Shown here: piece by piece, positions 51,764 through 60,151 of the stretch
How positions within the stretch are numbered: position 1 is the first letter of the stretch
How the letters are laid out: every line of letters starts with the position of its first letter
DNA from: Pontibacter populi
GTDB taxonomy: Bacteria; Bacteroidota; Bacteroidia; Cytophagales; Hymenobacteraceae
DNA length: 64,000 nt
Direction of reading: 5' to 3'
Assembly (NCBI RefSeq): GCF_019336435.1
Contig: NZ_JAHWXQ010000004.1
Coordinates: 62,001-126,000 of the forward strand
Program-made: the position numbers and the translations under genes
Notes under the pieces: model-generated
Seen by the model: only the letters and a program-made list of their open reading frames with translations
Database searches by the model: none
What the model was told of the DNA's origin: nothing

Positions 51764-52258
51764 ATGAAAACGTTAATTCGAATTTCCTTTGCACTAGCGC
51801 TGATCTTATCGGTTGCTTTTAGTGCAGAAGCCCAGAGTGGCTACAAAACAGGTATTGGTTTCAGGGGCGGTGTTGCTTCGGGCCTTACTGTAAAGCATTT
51901 TATCAAGAGCGATGCAGCTATTGAAGGTATTCTGAGCACAAGTTTCAGACATCGTGGTACTGTTCTTACAGTGCTTTACGAGAAACATGCACAGGCTTTT
52001 AATGCGAGTGGCCTTCAGTGGTACTATGGCTTAGGTGGTCACGTTGGTTTCCACGAAGGGCACCACTACTACAAGCATGGCCACGACCATTACCACGACG
52101 ACCACGTTGTGGCAGTAGGTATAGATGGCGTTCTTGGCCTGGAATATTACATCCGCGACATACCGTTCACGATCGGTGCCGACATTAAGCCATACATTAA
52201 CATACCAACCGGCGGTGGCTACTGGGATTCTGCCCTGCACGTGCGTTACGTATTCTAA
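51764..52258 (+). CDS. Small outer-membrane barrel with histidine-rich loop
   Basis: The 164-aa product has a signal peptide (ending SAEAQ). Barrel-type strands follow (YKTGIGFRGGVASGLTVKHF, ASGLQWYYGLGGHVGF) and the end is SALHVRYVF with C-terminal phenylalanine. Between strands lies a loop of about 20 residues rich in His and Asp (HEGHHYYKHGHDHYHDDH) that could bind Zn, Ni or Cu. No metal gene adjoins. A bidirectional-looking hairpin follows. Confidence 0.8.
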   Translation: MKTLIRISFALALILSVAFSAEAQSGYKTGIGFRGGVASGLTVKHFIKSDAAIEGILSTSFRHRGTVLTVLYEKHAQAFNASGLQWYYGLGGHVGFHEGHHYYKHGHDHYHDDHVVAVGIDGVLGLEYYIRDIPFTIGADIKPYINIPTGGGYWDSALHVRYVF

Positions 52259-52302
52259 ACTATAAATTGTTTAATGGTTAAATTGCTTAACTGTTAACTA
52301 TA

Positions 52303-52337
52303 AAAACGGCCCTGCTATAGTTTAGCAGGGCCGTTTT
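52303..52337 (+). terminator. Terminator of the His-rich barrel gene
   Basis: Perfect 15-bp stem aaaacggccctgcta / tagcagggccgtttt with a TAGTT loop and a T-rich tail. The loop-stem junction contains CTATAG. Confidence 0.85.
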
Positions 52338-52487
52338 GTTTTTATAACTATAGGTGCCGCTCGTGCTGCCTGTTGTTTAGCCTGATTCTAAATTTCCGTA
52401 AAATCACCAATATAGCAAACCGGTACTGCGCCAGGCAAGTATATACAGGAAGTATATTTTACGACAAACTATTAAACCTACATAACT

Positions 52488-52724
52488 ATGGAAGCAACAT
52501 GCAATCACTGCAATCATTGGGAGCAGGACCCAGCTAAAGTACAGATACAGAACAATAACTTTGGTGTGTGTGATGAACTGACCGGCCAGCATGCCATGGA
52601 CCCATCATATGTGCTGCCACTGGTGCACGAAGCATCGGCAGACCTGCAACCAAAGCGCTTTGAGATGATAACAGGTGCCGAGTTCGGCTGCAACCACTTC
52701 AGCGAGCGCCGAAACTGGGTATAA
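52488..52724 (+). CDS. Small cysteine-containing protein, probable Zn-binding
   Basis: The 78-aa soluble product begins MEATCNHCNHWEQD, continues FGVCDELTG and ends EFGCNHFSERRNWV. Four cysteines in C-x2-C ... C ... C order, with neighbouring histidines, suggest a structural zinc site, as in small Bacteroidota proteins of unknown role. It has its own intergenic space upstream and a strong terminator behind, so it is likely expressed alone. Confidence 0.72.
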   Translation: MEATCNHCNHWEQDPAKVQIQNNNFGVCDELTGQHAMDPSYVLPLVHEASADLQPKRFEMITGAEFGCNHFSERRNWV

Positions 52725-52740
52725 ACTATAGGTGAACTAT

Positions 52741-52782
52741 AAAACAAAAGCCCGGCTACAACTATAGCCGGGCTTTTGTTTT
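52741..52782. terminator. Bidirectional terminator
   Basis: Perfect 18-bp stem aaaacaaaagcccggcta / tagccgggcttttgtttt with a CAACTA loop, so AACTATAG spans loop and stem. Between the convergent Cys-rich gene and the aspartoacylase-like gene. Confidence 0.88.
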
Positions 52783-52844
52783 AACACCCGCACGAGCGGC
52801 GCACGCTTCGAGGTCTTAGAGTATGCTTTAAAATCAATCCAAAA

Positions 52845-53786
52845 TTAAAACGCAATATGCACCAGCGCATCGCCCTGATTTACCACCGGCATATTATTTA
52901 ACCCAACCACATAACCGGCTGCCGGCGCATTCATACGTACTTCCATTTCGCCGTACGGGTCGGTTATACTGCCAATGTTCTGGCCTTTTTTAACGTAATC
53001 GCCGGGCTGGATAAACGTGCGCCACAAACCGGCATTTTTAGCACGAAGCCAGATATCTTTCATGCAAACCACACTTGGCTCTGCTGCCTCCGTACAATTC
53101 GGGGTCATGCCCAGATGGTGTAATACGCGGCAAGTGCCTTCCATGCCCAGTTTTATGCCTTTCTCATCAAAACGCAGGCTTTCGCCGGTCTCGTACACCA
53201 GTATGGATTTTCCCAGCTTACCTGCCTCTTTACGGAGCGAGCCCTGGCGGTAAGGGGCATTCATGATGAAAGGTGCGGCAAAGGCTTTGGCTAGTTCTTC
53301 GTTTTTATGGTCGCCGAGCACACACCTGATCTGCGGGTAATTAGCTCGGCTGGAACCTCCTGTATGAAAATCCAGGCCATAGTCTACGTAAGGCATTACC
53401 TCCTTCATAAAGCGGTAAGCAACACGGCTGGCCAGTGATCCTTCCCTGTTCCCCGGGAAACTTCGGTTCACATCTTTGCCATCCGGCACTTCCCTCGAGA
53501 AGTTCAGGAAACCGTAAATATTCAGGATTGGGACGGCAATGATAGTTCCCTTCAGCGGGTAGAGCATCTTCTTGGAAAGCATCCGGCGGATGATCTCTGT
53601 GCCATTCACTTCGTCGCCATGCATACCTGCCATCAGCAGTACCACCGGCCCATCGTGCACCGACCTGAAAACGTAAACCGGAATTTCGATAACCGTGCCG
53701 CTGGGTAATTTACTGATCACCAGTTTGGTCAGTACTTTTTCACCACGGTCTATGCTGCGACCGTTGATAACTATAGAATCGGGCAT
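52845..53786 (-). CDS. Succinylglutamate desuccinylase/aspartoacylase family protein
   Basis: The 313-aa zinc carboxypeptidase-like hydrolase has Zn ligands H56 and E59 in AGMHGDEVNGTE and H141 in LDFHTGG. SFPGNREGSLASRVAYRF contains the substrate-binding Arg, and a C-terminal barrel-sandwich-like region (FIQPGDYVKKGQNIGSITDPYGEMEVRMNAPAAGYVVG) closes it. It follows rimK directly (stop and start adjoin), so the three genes form an operon. Probably acts on a glutamyl- or acyl-amino-acid linkage made or exposed by RimK/RimB (inference). Confidence 0.9.
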   Translation of the reverse strand: MPDSIVINGRSIDRGEKVLTKLVISKLPSGTVIEIPVYVFRSVHDGPVVLLMAGMHGDEVNGTEIIRRMLSKKMLYPLKGTIIAVPILNIYGFLNFSREVPDGKDVNRSFPGNREGSLASRVAYRFMKEVMPYVDYGLDFHTGGSSRANYPQIRCVLGDHKNEELAKAFAAPFIMNAPYRQGSLRKEAGKLGKSILVYETGESLRFDEKGIKLGMEGTCRVLHHLGMTPNCTEAAEPSVVCMKDIWLRAKNAGLWRTFIQPGDYVKKGQNIGSITDPYGEMEVRMNAPAAGYVVGLNNMPVVNQGDALVHIAF

Positions 53787-54689
53787 TTACTCTTTTATTC
53801 TTTTCTTTGGCTTGGTCTGGGTCAGACTTTCCACATACTGAACTATTTTACCGGCAATGTCTTTCTGGGTAGCTTTTTCGATCCCTTCCAGGCCTGGCGA
53901 TGAGTTTACTTCCAGAATTAGCGGACCGCGCTTGGATTGCAGCATATCGACACCGGCTATTCCTAATCCAAGTGATTTGGCAGCTAACAGGGCGGCAGCT
54001 TTTTCTGCACGGGTAAGTTTGATAAGAGAGGCTTTACCACCGCGGTGCAGGTTAGACCTAAACTCACCTTCCTTGCCCTGACGTTTCATGGCCCCCACTA
54101 CTTCGCCGTTAACTATAAAGGCACGTATATCGGCACCGCCAGCCTCTGAAATAAACTCCTGCACTATAACGCGTGCCTTCAGGTTATGGAAAGCTTCAAT
54201 TACTGATTCAGATGCTTTTTTGGTTTCTGCCAATACTACCCCCAGGCCCTGCGTGCCTTCCAGCAATTTAATTACCAGCGGCGCTCCTCCTACTTCTTTT
54301 ACCAGCTCCGATGTTTCTTTAGAGTAATTTGTAAAAGCAGTTTTAGGCATCCCCAGCCCAGCACGACCCAAAATCTGAAGGCTGCGCAGTTTATCTCTGG
54401 AGCGAACGATAGATTGAGAATCCACAGCGCTCTTCACTTTCATCATCTCGAACTGGCGCACCACGGCCGTACCATAAAAGGTTACCGAAGCACCGATGCG
54501 CGGAATAATGGCGTCAATACCTGTCAGACGCTCTCCTTTATATAAAATATGTGGGTCGCCTTTCTCAATGATGAGGTCGCAGCGAAGGTGGTCGAGGACC
54601 ATGGCCTGGTGCCCCCGCTGCTCAATGGCCTCTACCAAACGGCGGGTAGAGTACAACCTGGGGTTGCGGGAGAGAATGGCTATTTTCAT
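53787..54689 (-). CDS. rimK: RimK-type ATP-grasp glutamate ligase
   Basis: The 300-aa product begins [22 protein letters not shown]. The ATP-grasp domain contains [58 protein letters not shown] and [24 protein letters not shown]. RimK adds glutamates to the C-terminus of ribosomal protein S6. Its start overlaps the stop of the upstream rimB-like gene by 4 nt (ATGA type). Confidence 0.93.
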   Translation of the reverse strand: MKIAILSRNPRLYSTRRLVEAIEQRGHQAMVLDHLRCDLIIEKGDPHILYKGERLTGIDAIIPRIGASVTFYGTAVVRQFEMMKVKSAVDSQSIVRSRDKLRSLQILGRAGLGMPKTAFTNYSKETSELVKEVGGAPLVIKLLEGTQGLGVVLAETKKASESVIEAFHNLKARVIVQEFISEAGGADIRAFIVNGEVVGAMKRQGKEGEFRSNLHRGGKASLIKLTRAEKAAALLAAKSLGLGIAGVDMLQSKRGPLILEVNSSPGLEGIEKATQKDIAGKIVQYVESLTQTKPKKRIKE

Positions 54690-55180
54690 AAATTGGTATG
54701 TTTCTGCTTTTGTTTGATCTTAAACTTTTGAGAGACGTTTTTGCGGGAAACATCTACTATAAACCTGCCTTTTAAAAGCTTGCGACCGATAAGCACAGGG
54801 TACTTCATATCGCTGCGATCGGATAGCGAAAACTCGGCTTCTATAACTTCACCGAAAAGCTCGATAGTTGTACGGATAACGTAGCGCTGCTGCACCTCGC
54901 CAAACGAACTTTTTATATCCCGGAAAACGAATTCAGCGAAACGCAGTTTTTTATGGTTGTACTGCGGATGCGATGGATCGAGCAATTCCACACAGATCAC
55001 TTTTTTACCGTCTGCGGTGGTTTCTTCGTGTATGTCGGAGCAATGTATGGCTGATGTATACGCACCGGTATCTATCTTGGCTTCGATCTCCTCAATTTCC
55101 AGTTCGGGCAGCGCAACCAGCTCGCGCCGGCCTATTACGTGCTTTTCCGGTTTTGCAGGAAGGACTTTTTTATCTTTCAT
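54686..55180 (-). CDS. rimB: RimB-like retropepsin-fold protease (ATP-dependent zinc protease family)
   Basis: The 164-aa product has the aspartic-protease-like motif [12 protein letters not shown] early and [28 protein letters not shown] late, as in the family formerly called ATP-dependent zinc protease. In gamma-proteobacteria RimB trims the glutamate tail that RimK adds to S6. It overlaps rimK by 4 nt, which ensures coupled translation. The tail after the domain is lysine-rich. Confidence 0.9.
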   Translation of the reverse strand: MKDKKVLPAKPEKHVIGRRELVALPELEIEEIEAKIDTGAYTSAIHCSDIHEETTADGKKVICVELLDPSHPQYNHKKLRFAEFVFRDIKSSFGEVQQRYVIRTTIELFGEVIEAEFSLSDRSDMKYPVLIGRKLLKGRFIVDVSRKNVSQKFKIKQKQKHTNL

Positions 55181-55207
55181 CAGAAGCGAAAGTAGGTATT
55201 TTAATTT

Positions 55208-55293
55208 CGAATTATGAATTATGAATGCTTAATTATGAGTTATCAGAAGCATGATCTCATACTTTGCTGATATCCCATTCACAATTCATAATT
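55208..55293. repeat. AT-rich inverted repeat (AATTATGAATTATGAATG)
   Basis: The left arm 55210-55227 and right arm 55276-55293 match at 17 of 18 positions. A related string of the same words lies at 57387-57413. It sits between the sugar dehydrogenase gene and rimB. Confidence 0.65.
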
Positions 55294-55305
55294 TCTAATT
55301 CATCA

Positions 55306-56493
55306 TTATTTCTGATAAGAAATCCTATAAATGGCGTTGTTGGTGTCGTCTGAAACAAGCAGTGCGCCGTCTTCCATTACCACTACATCTACAGGGCGGC
55401 CCCAGGCTTTTCCGTTCTGTAACCAGCCTTCGGCAAATGTTTTATAGTTTGAGGCGTTGCCCTTACCATCTACTGCTAACTGCATTACACGGTAGCCAAT
55501 TGGCTCAGAGCGGTTCCAGGAGCCATGCTGCGCTATAAACAATTGGTTCTTGTACTGCTCAGGGAACATGTTACCGTTATAGAATTTCAGGCCTAATGAA
55601 GCCACGTGCGGACCAAGCTTTTGTACCGGTTTCACAAACTCGCTGCAATCGCGGTTCTTGCCAAATTCAGGGTCCGGGATCTCGCCTTCGTGGCAGTACG
55701 GAAAGCCAAAGTGCTGACCTTGTTTAGTAGCCAGATTCAGTTCATCGTTCGGAATATTATCACCCAGCATATCGCGGCCATTATCTGTAAACCATAGTTC
55801 CTTCGACTCCGGGTGCCAGGTAAAACCAACTGTGTTCCGTACACCTTCCGCAAATATCTCCATGCCGGTGCCATCTGCATTCAGGCGGGTTATAGTTGCG
55901 TAAACCGGGTTCTCTTCTTTACAAACATTGCAGGGTGCGCCAACCGGCACGTATAGTTTCCCATCCGGTCCGAAGGCGATGTATTTCCAACCGTGGTGCG
56001 TATCGCTCGGGTATTTGTCATACACTACTTCGTACTTCGGGTTGTTGCGCATGTTCTGCTCTATCTTCGGAAACTTAATGATGCGGCTGATCTCGGCTAC
56101 ATACAGGTCTCCGTCTTTTAAAGCCACCCCATTCGGCGAATTTAAGCCCGAAGCTATAGTTATGGTTTCGTCTGCTTTGCCGTCTTTATCTTTATCAACT
56201 ATAGCAAATACCTTGTCGTTGCTGCGTGTGCCTACAAATAATACTCCCGACGGACTCAATGCCATAGAACGTGCATTTTCTACATTTTTGGCATAGTAAT
56301 CGATCTTAAAGCCATCCGGTAATTTTATTTTGGCCAGGCTTTCATCAACTGGTTCGCTTGGTTCGTCATTGTTGGCCGTGGACTCGGCCTGCTCATTTTC
56401 AGTTTTGGTTTCTTTATCTCCTTCCGAAGAACAGGCGGTGCCAGTTAACATCAAAGCAAAGCTAAAAGCGATCAGGCGGTTCGGGTATTTCAT
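55306..56493 (-). CDS. PQQ-dependent sugar (sorbosone/glucose) dehydrogenase-like lipoprotein
   Basis: The 395-aa product has a lipoprotein signal (lipobox GTAC) and an acidic linker (about 22-50). A beta-propeller follows with LPDGFKIDYYAKNVENARSMALSPSGVLFVGTR, SDTHHGWKYIAFGPDGKLYVPVG, EIFAEGVRNTVGFTWHPESKELWFTDNGRDMLGDNIPNDELN and ending GALLVSDDTNNAIYRI. These match the soluble glucose/sorbosone dehydrogenase family, which oxidises sugars with PQQ. GAPCNVC and further cysteines may form disulfides. No PQQ synthesis genes are in the window. Confidence 0.88.
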   Translation of the reverse strand: MKYPNRLIAFSFALMLTGTACSSEGDKETKTENEQAESTANNDEPSEPVDESLAKIKLPDGFKIDYYAKNVENARSMALSPSGVLFVGTRSNDKVFAIVDKDKDGKADETITIASGLNSPNGVALKDGDLYVAEISRIIKFPKIEQNMRNNPKYEVVYDKYPSDTHHGWKYIAFGPDGKLYVPVGAPCNVCKEENPVYATITRLNADGTGMEIFAEGVRNTVGFTWHPESKELWFTDNGRDMLGDNIPNDELNLATKQGQHFGFPYCHEGEIPDPEFGKNRDCSEFVKPVQKLGPHVASLGLKFYNGNMFPEQYKNQLFIAQHGSWNRSEPIGYRVMQLAVDGKGNASNYKTFAEGWLQNGKAWGRPVDVVVMEDGALLVSDDTNNAIYRISYQK

Positions 56494-56569
56494 AGAGTAT
56501 AATGTTGAAATTGGTGGAATCTATAGTTAGTTGTATATATACTTTGCTGCAGATCTATAGTTGCCTTAA

Positions 56570-57376
56570 CTATAGATTCAGGCTTTTGCGCTTATGAAGC
56601 AGTTCGGCTACATCCTGTATCAGGTTGGAGTGGCCGGTCTTTAACACGATTAATTCGCCTTTATCCAGGGCATCCATAAATACGCTCACGCGCTTCGGGG
56701 ATATTATTTCGTCGTACTCGCCCAGGAACATAGTAACCGGAATTTTATAGTGGTTAAGCAACCGTACGATCTGCCGTATATCGAAATTCAGGTCCCGGAA
56801 ACCTATCCAGCTACGGTACACGCGCAGGCGTTTTGCAGTGCTGTCCATCTGGTAATTTGCAAACCGGATAAGGCTTTTGTGCGCCAGGTTATATTTATGG
56901 AGTACCTGCAGAAACTTGAAGAAAGGCTGCGGTTTAACAACCGTGCGTTTAAAAAGTTGCTGCATCCAGCCGGGGTAGGTGGCAATGTTATACCAGAAAC
57001 TGGTTTTAATACCGTCGGGCGCAATCAGGTATAGTTCCTCTACCCTGTGTGGCATTTGTTCTATTAAGGTAAGCGCAAACTTACCACCCATGCTAAACCC
57101 CATCACCGAAAAGCGGTCGATCTTATATTTCTCCAGAAAATGCCCGATCATCTCTTTCAGAAACTCCTTGGTAAGCGGCATGTTGTCTTTGTGCAGCCGG
57201 CTTCCCCCATGAAAGAAAAGATCGAATGCATAGATCGTATAATCGCTACCTAAGGCCTGCTCCATCGGGTGGTAATACAAACTGCTTTGCCCATACCCAT
57301 GAAATGCCAGCAACACTTTACTCCCATTCCCGATTACCCGGTAATGCAGTTTCGATTTATCCCTGATCAGGTACAC
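56570..57376 (-). CDS. Cytoplasmic alpha/beta hydrolase
   Basis: The 268-aa product starts with GTG; no ATG lies nearby in frame. It has the oxyanion region LLAFHGYGQ, nucleophile S95 in GFSMGG, an acid in FLGEYDEII and histidine in LKTGHSNLI, a complete triad. The lid region between is positively charged (AKRLRVYRSW). No signal peptide. It resembles MhpC-like hydrolases; the substrate is unknown. Confidence 0.87.
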   Translation of the reverse strand: MYLIRDKSKLHYRVIGNGSKVLLAFHGYGQSSLYYHPMEQALGSDYTIYAFDLFFHGGSRLHKDNMPLTKEFLKEMIGHFLEKYKIDRFSVMGFSMGGKFALTLIEQMPHRVEELYLIAPDGIKTSFWYNIATYPGWMQQLFKRTVVKPQPFFKFLQVLHKYNLAHKSLIRFANYQMDSTAKRLRVYRSWIGFRDLNFDIRQIVRLLNHYKIPVTMFLGEYDEIISPKRVSVFMDALDKGELIVLKTGHSNLIQDVAELLHKRKSLNL

Positions 57377-57664
57377 TTTGTTTACTTATGAATAATGAAT
57401 TACGAATTATGAATGGGTGCTGGTTTATGATCTATAGTTTATTCGTCATGCATACAATTTTGTTGTCTGAACCGGGATTAATCTTGATTTTATAGACTGA
57501 GTTTAACTATTGAATACTGGCTGTTTAGTGTAGCAAGTCTTCAACCTGCTTTGCTTTGAGAAAGCAAAAATAACGGTAGCTGCAACTATAGAACGATAGC
57601 CATTAACTATAGATATTAATTAAAGAGCTTTTCCTATAATCAGTTACCTTCTTTATACCTAGTC
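57377..57664. other. Intergenic region with scattered repeat words
   Basis: It holds the AATTACGAATTATGAATG words (57387-57413), one TTGTCTGAACCGGGATTA motif (57463-57480), a fragment resembling the end of the 29.7-kb inverted-repeat element (tgtttagtgtagcaag, near 57522), a tttgctttgagaaagcaaa hairpin and three CTATAG motifs. No gene. Confidence 0.55.
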
Positions 57665-58207
57665 CTATAACCGCGAAACGCCACCCGAAACGATGAATTT
57701 CATCACGTCGGAACTTGGTATATTCAGGTAGGTAACGTTGTGGCGCGGCACCAGGAACAGTTCTCCTGAGAAGTTATAAGAGTGCGGAAAATAGACGGCT
57801 ACTTTATCTTCCACTTGTATAGTTTCCAACACATCCTGCGTCACAAATCCGAACTTATAGTTGTCAGAGTCTTCGCTCATCTTTACCATCACGGGCTTGT
57901 TAAACTTCTGGTTATCGCCTACAAATGCATCGAACAGGTCGCGGATGCTGGAGTAAACGATGCCTACCAGCGGCACTTTATGGAAGATGCGCTCCGTAAG
58001 AATAATGAAAGGCTTAACGAGGAAAGATGAACCCAGGAAACCAACCAGCGTCAGGAGTATCACCATCAGCAAAATGCCCAGCCCCGGATAGCCGAGGTCA
58101 AACATGTCGTTCAGCCAGTCAATTATGGCTACCACTATCCAGACGGTAATGGTAAAAGGTGCTATGATCAGAAGTCCGTTAAGGAAATAACCAAAAATAC
58201 GTCTCAT
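57665..58207 (-). CDS. DUF502 family membrane protein
   Basis: The product is 180 aa from the ATG at 58207. A longer frame starting at 58243 would run through the ispH terminator. Two membrane helices come first (FLNGLLIIAPFTITVWIVVAIIDWL, GLGILLMVILLTLVGFLGSSFL). The family block follows: LTERIFHKVPLVGIVYSSIRDLFDAFVG, FGFVTQD, VAVYFPHSYNFSGELFLVPRHNV and FIVSGGVS. The family is widespread with no defined activity. Confidence 0.9.
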   Translation of the reverse strand: MRRIFGYFLNGLLIIAPFTITVWIVVAIIDWLNDMFDLGYPGLGILLMVILLTLVGFLGSSFLVKPFIILTERIFHKVPLVGIVYSSIRDLFDAFVGDNQKFNKPVMVKMSEDSDNYKFGFVTQDVLETIQVEDKVAVYFPHSYNFSGELFLVPRHNVTYLNIPSSDVMKFIVSGGVSRL

Positions 58208-58226
58208 GTTGTTGGGGTCACAAAAA

Positions 58227-58248
58227 AGGCTTTGCCGAAGCAAAGCCT
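58227..58248 (-). terminator. Terminator of the cmk-ispH unit
   Basis: Perfect 9-bp stem aggctttgc / gcaaagcct with a CGAA loop, followed on the minus strand by six Ts. Confidence 0.85.
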
Positions 58249-58286
58249 AAAAGTAGTAAAAAGCTTATACTTTATAAGTTCTATAC

Positions 58287-59177
58287 TTAACAAACAGGCT
58301 CATTTAGCTTGGCAATTCCATCTGCCACCTGCTGCATCAGCCACATGGGCGTAGAAGTTGCACCACAAATGCCTACACTATTTGCATTTACAAACCACTC
58401 CGGATCCAGTTCGGTCTCGTTCTCTATAAAGTAGCTGTTTGGGTTATGCTGTTTACAAACGCTATACAAAGCCTTGCCGTTAGAGCTTTTTTTACCGCTC
58501 ACAAATATTAGTACATCGTGCTCGGTAGAGAACCTGGCCAGTTGCGGTTCGCGGTTCGATACCTGTCGGCAGATACTGTCGTTGGCATCAAACTCCGGTT
58601 GCGTGCTGTCCTGGTTGGCTTGCTTAATGCGCTCTTCAATAAGGGCTTTAATATGGTAAAAGCCTTTGGTACTCTTGGTTGTCTGGCTGAACAGGGTTAC
58701 CGGACGTTTAAAGTCGATCTTATCCAGGTCTTCTTCCGTGGTAACTATAATGGCTTCGTCGCAGGTTTGTCCCGCTAAGCCGATCACTTCTGCGTGGCCA
58801 ACCTGGCCGTAGATCACAACCTGGCCTTCATCTTTTTTAATAGAATCGAACGCATGCTTTACGCGGTTCTGCAGTTTTAAAACGACAGGACAGGAGGCAT
58901 CTATCAACTCTAAATTATTTTCCAGCGCGATCTGGTACGTTTCAGGCGGTTCGCCGTGTGCGCGTATCAGCACTTTGCAATCGCGGAGGTTGCGCAGTTC
59001 TTCGCGGTCTATTACGCGAAGGCCTTTCTGGTAAAGGCGCTGCACTTCCATGCTGTTATGTACTATGTCACCGAGGCAATATAGTTCTTCTACATGCTCC
59101 ATTTCGTCTTCTGCCATTTGTATGGCAAACTCTACTCCGAAGCAGTAACCTGAATTCTTATCTATGGTGATCGTCAT
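58287..59177 (-). CDS. ispH: 4-hydroxy-3-methylbut-2-enyl diphosphate reductase
   Basis: The 296-aa 4Fe-4S enzyme catalyses the last step of the MEP isoprenoid pathway, giving IPP and DMAPP. Cluster cysteines: C12 in NSGYCFGVEFAI, the one in DASCPVVLKLQ and the one in SICRQVSNRE. Substrate residues lie in IVHNSMEV, RAHGEPPE and GICGATSTPMWLM. It follows cmk by 12 nt on the minus strand, a gene pair common in Bacteroidota. Confidence 0.95.
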   Translation of the reverse strand: MTITIDKNSGYCFGVEFAIQMAEDEMEHVEELYCLGDIVHNSMEVQRLYQKGLRVIDREELRNLRDCKVLIRAHGEPPETYQIALENNLELIDASCPVVLKLQNRVKHAFDSIKKDEGQVVIYGQVGHAEVIGLAGQTCDEAIIVTTEEDLDKIDFKRPVTLFSQTTKSTKGFYHIKALIEERIKQANQDSTQPEFDANDSICRQVSNREPQLARFSTEHDVLIFVSGKKSSNGKALYSVCKQHNPNSYFIENETELDPEWFVNANSVGICGATSTPMWLMQQVADGIAKLNEPVC

Positions 59178-59189
59178 TATCTGAACTGT

Positions 59190-59894
59190 TTAGTCTTGCT
59201 CTACACTATACTTTTGTTCCAGCAACTTAGATGCCACTTTGTGCATCACAAACTCCACCTGCTCGTCAATCGTCATGTGCGAGGTATCCAGCAGGTCGGC
59301 ATCTTCGGCGCGGCGCAATGGGCTCTCAGCCCGTGTTGAGTCAATATGGTCGCGCTTCTTCAGGTTTTCCCTTATTTCATCCAGGTTCACGAGCTGGTTC
59401 TTCACCAGCAACTCCTGCTGCCTGCGTCGGGCTCTTGTGTCCACGTCGGCAGTCATAAATATCTTCACTTCCGCGTCCGGGAACACGGCAGTACCAATAT
59501 CGCGACCATCCATTACCACACCGCGGCGCTTGCCCATTTTTTGCTGCTGCGCTACCATAGCATGGCGCACCGCTGCCACTACACTTACTTCGCTTACCTG
59601 GTTAGAGATGTACATTTTGCGTATCTCGTCTTCCACGTTCAGGCCATTAAGGTAGGTTTCGTTACGCCCGGTTTTAGGATTATAATGGAACGTGATGTCT
59701 ATATTTTTCAGGGCATCGCTAACTTCCTTCGGGTTGGTAAGCGATATATGATGATCGAGGAAATAGAGCGTAACCGCCCGGTACATAGCGCCGGTATCAA
59801 TGTAGGCGTAACCCAGTTCGGCTGCCACCTGCTTGGCCGTTGTGCTTTTACCACACGAGGAATGACCATCTAACGCGATCACGATTTTCTTCAT
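59190..59894 (-). CDS. cmk: Cytidylate kinase
   Basis: The 234-aa product has the P-loop GHSSCGKST (10-18), AYIDTGAMYRAVTLY, the RRGVVMDGRDIGTAVFPDAEVKIFMTAD strand and a LVNLDEIRENLKKRDHIDSTRAESPLRRAEDADLLDTSHMTIDE lid, split here for brevity: the RDHIDSTR block is the diagnostic one. It phosphorylates CMP/dCMP. It has a slightly extended C-terminus (KLLEQKYSVEQD). First gene of cmk-ispH. Confidence 0.95.
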   Translation of the reverse strand: MKKIVIALDGHSSCGKSTTAKQVAAELGYAYIDTGAMYRAVTLYFLDHHISLTNPKEVSDALKNIDITFHYNPKTGRNETYLNGLNVEDEIRKMYISNQVSEVSVVAAVRHAMVAQQQKMGKRRGVVMDGRDIGTAVFPDAEVKIFMTADVDTRARRRQQELLVKNQLVNLDEIRENLKKRDHIDSTRAESPLRRAEDADLLDTSHMTIDEQVEFVMHKVASKLLEQKYSVEQD

Positions 59895-59910
59895 AAAAAC
59901 AGGGTAAGTA

Positions 59911-60066
59911 TTAATTGGAATCGCAAGGGCAGGGAGCTTTACCGCGCTTGCTCATTTTCTGGTATTTAGCCGTTTTTTTCTGTTGTGCTGATTTGGGGCT
60001 ACACCCGGCCAGTGTACCAGAGCTCAATACGCAAGCTATCACCAAATATGAAATTATCTTTCTCAA
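59911..60066 (-). CDS. Small lipoprotein with CPC tail (TTG start)
   Basis: The product is 51 aa from a TTG at 60066: MRKIISYLVIACVLSS is a lipoprotein signal, lipobox LAGC, followed by a lysine-rich body and the end GKAPCPCDSN. An in-frame ATG at 60117 exists but lies upstream of the -7 box of the likely promoter, so it would not be transcribed. The CPC ending recurs in small Bacteroidota lipoproteins. It sits 16 nt upstream of cmk on the same strand and may be its leader gene. Function unknown. Confidence 0.6.
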   Translation of the reverse strand: MRKIISYLVIACVLSSGTLAGCSPKSAQQKKTAKYQKMSKRGKAPCPCDSN

Positions 60067-60083
60067 AACGACTGACTTTAATG

Positions 60084-60110
60084 CAAATATAAAGTAATTT
60101 ACGGGTTCAA
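60084..60110 (-). promoter_or_regulatory. Promoter of the small lipoprotein-cmk-ispH unit
   Basis: On the minus strand TTG (60110-60108), a 16-nt spacer, and TATATTTG (60091-60084), an exact TAnnTTTG match. Transcription would begin near 60078, just before the TTG start at 60066. Confidence 0.6.
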
Positions 60111-60151
60111 GCCCCATTTACAGGCAATTTAATAAACTAATACCAGATACC

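Noticed and set aside
58208..58243. 12-codon N-terminal extension of the DUF502 protein
   Set aside because: It overlaps the terminator of ispH and adds residues not expected in the family. The ATG at 58207 begins the conserved MRRIFGYF.
60067..60117. ATG start at 60117 for the small lipoprotein
   Set aside because: It lies upstream of the promoter's -7 and -33 boxes and would lengthen the signal peptide to an unusual size.
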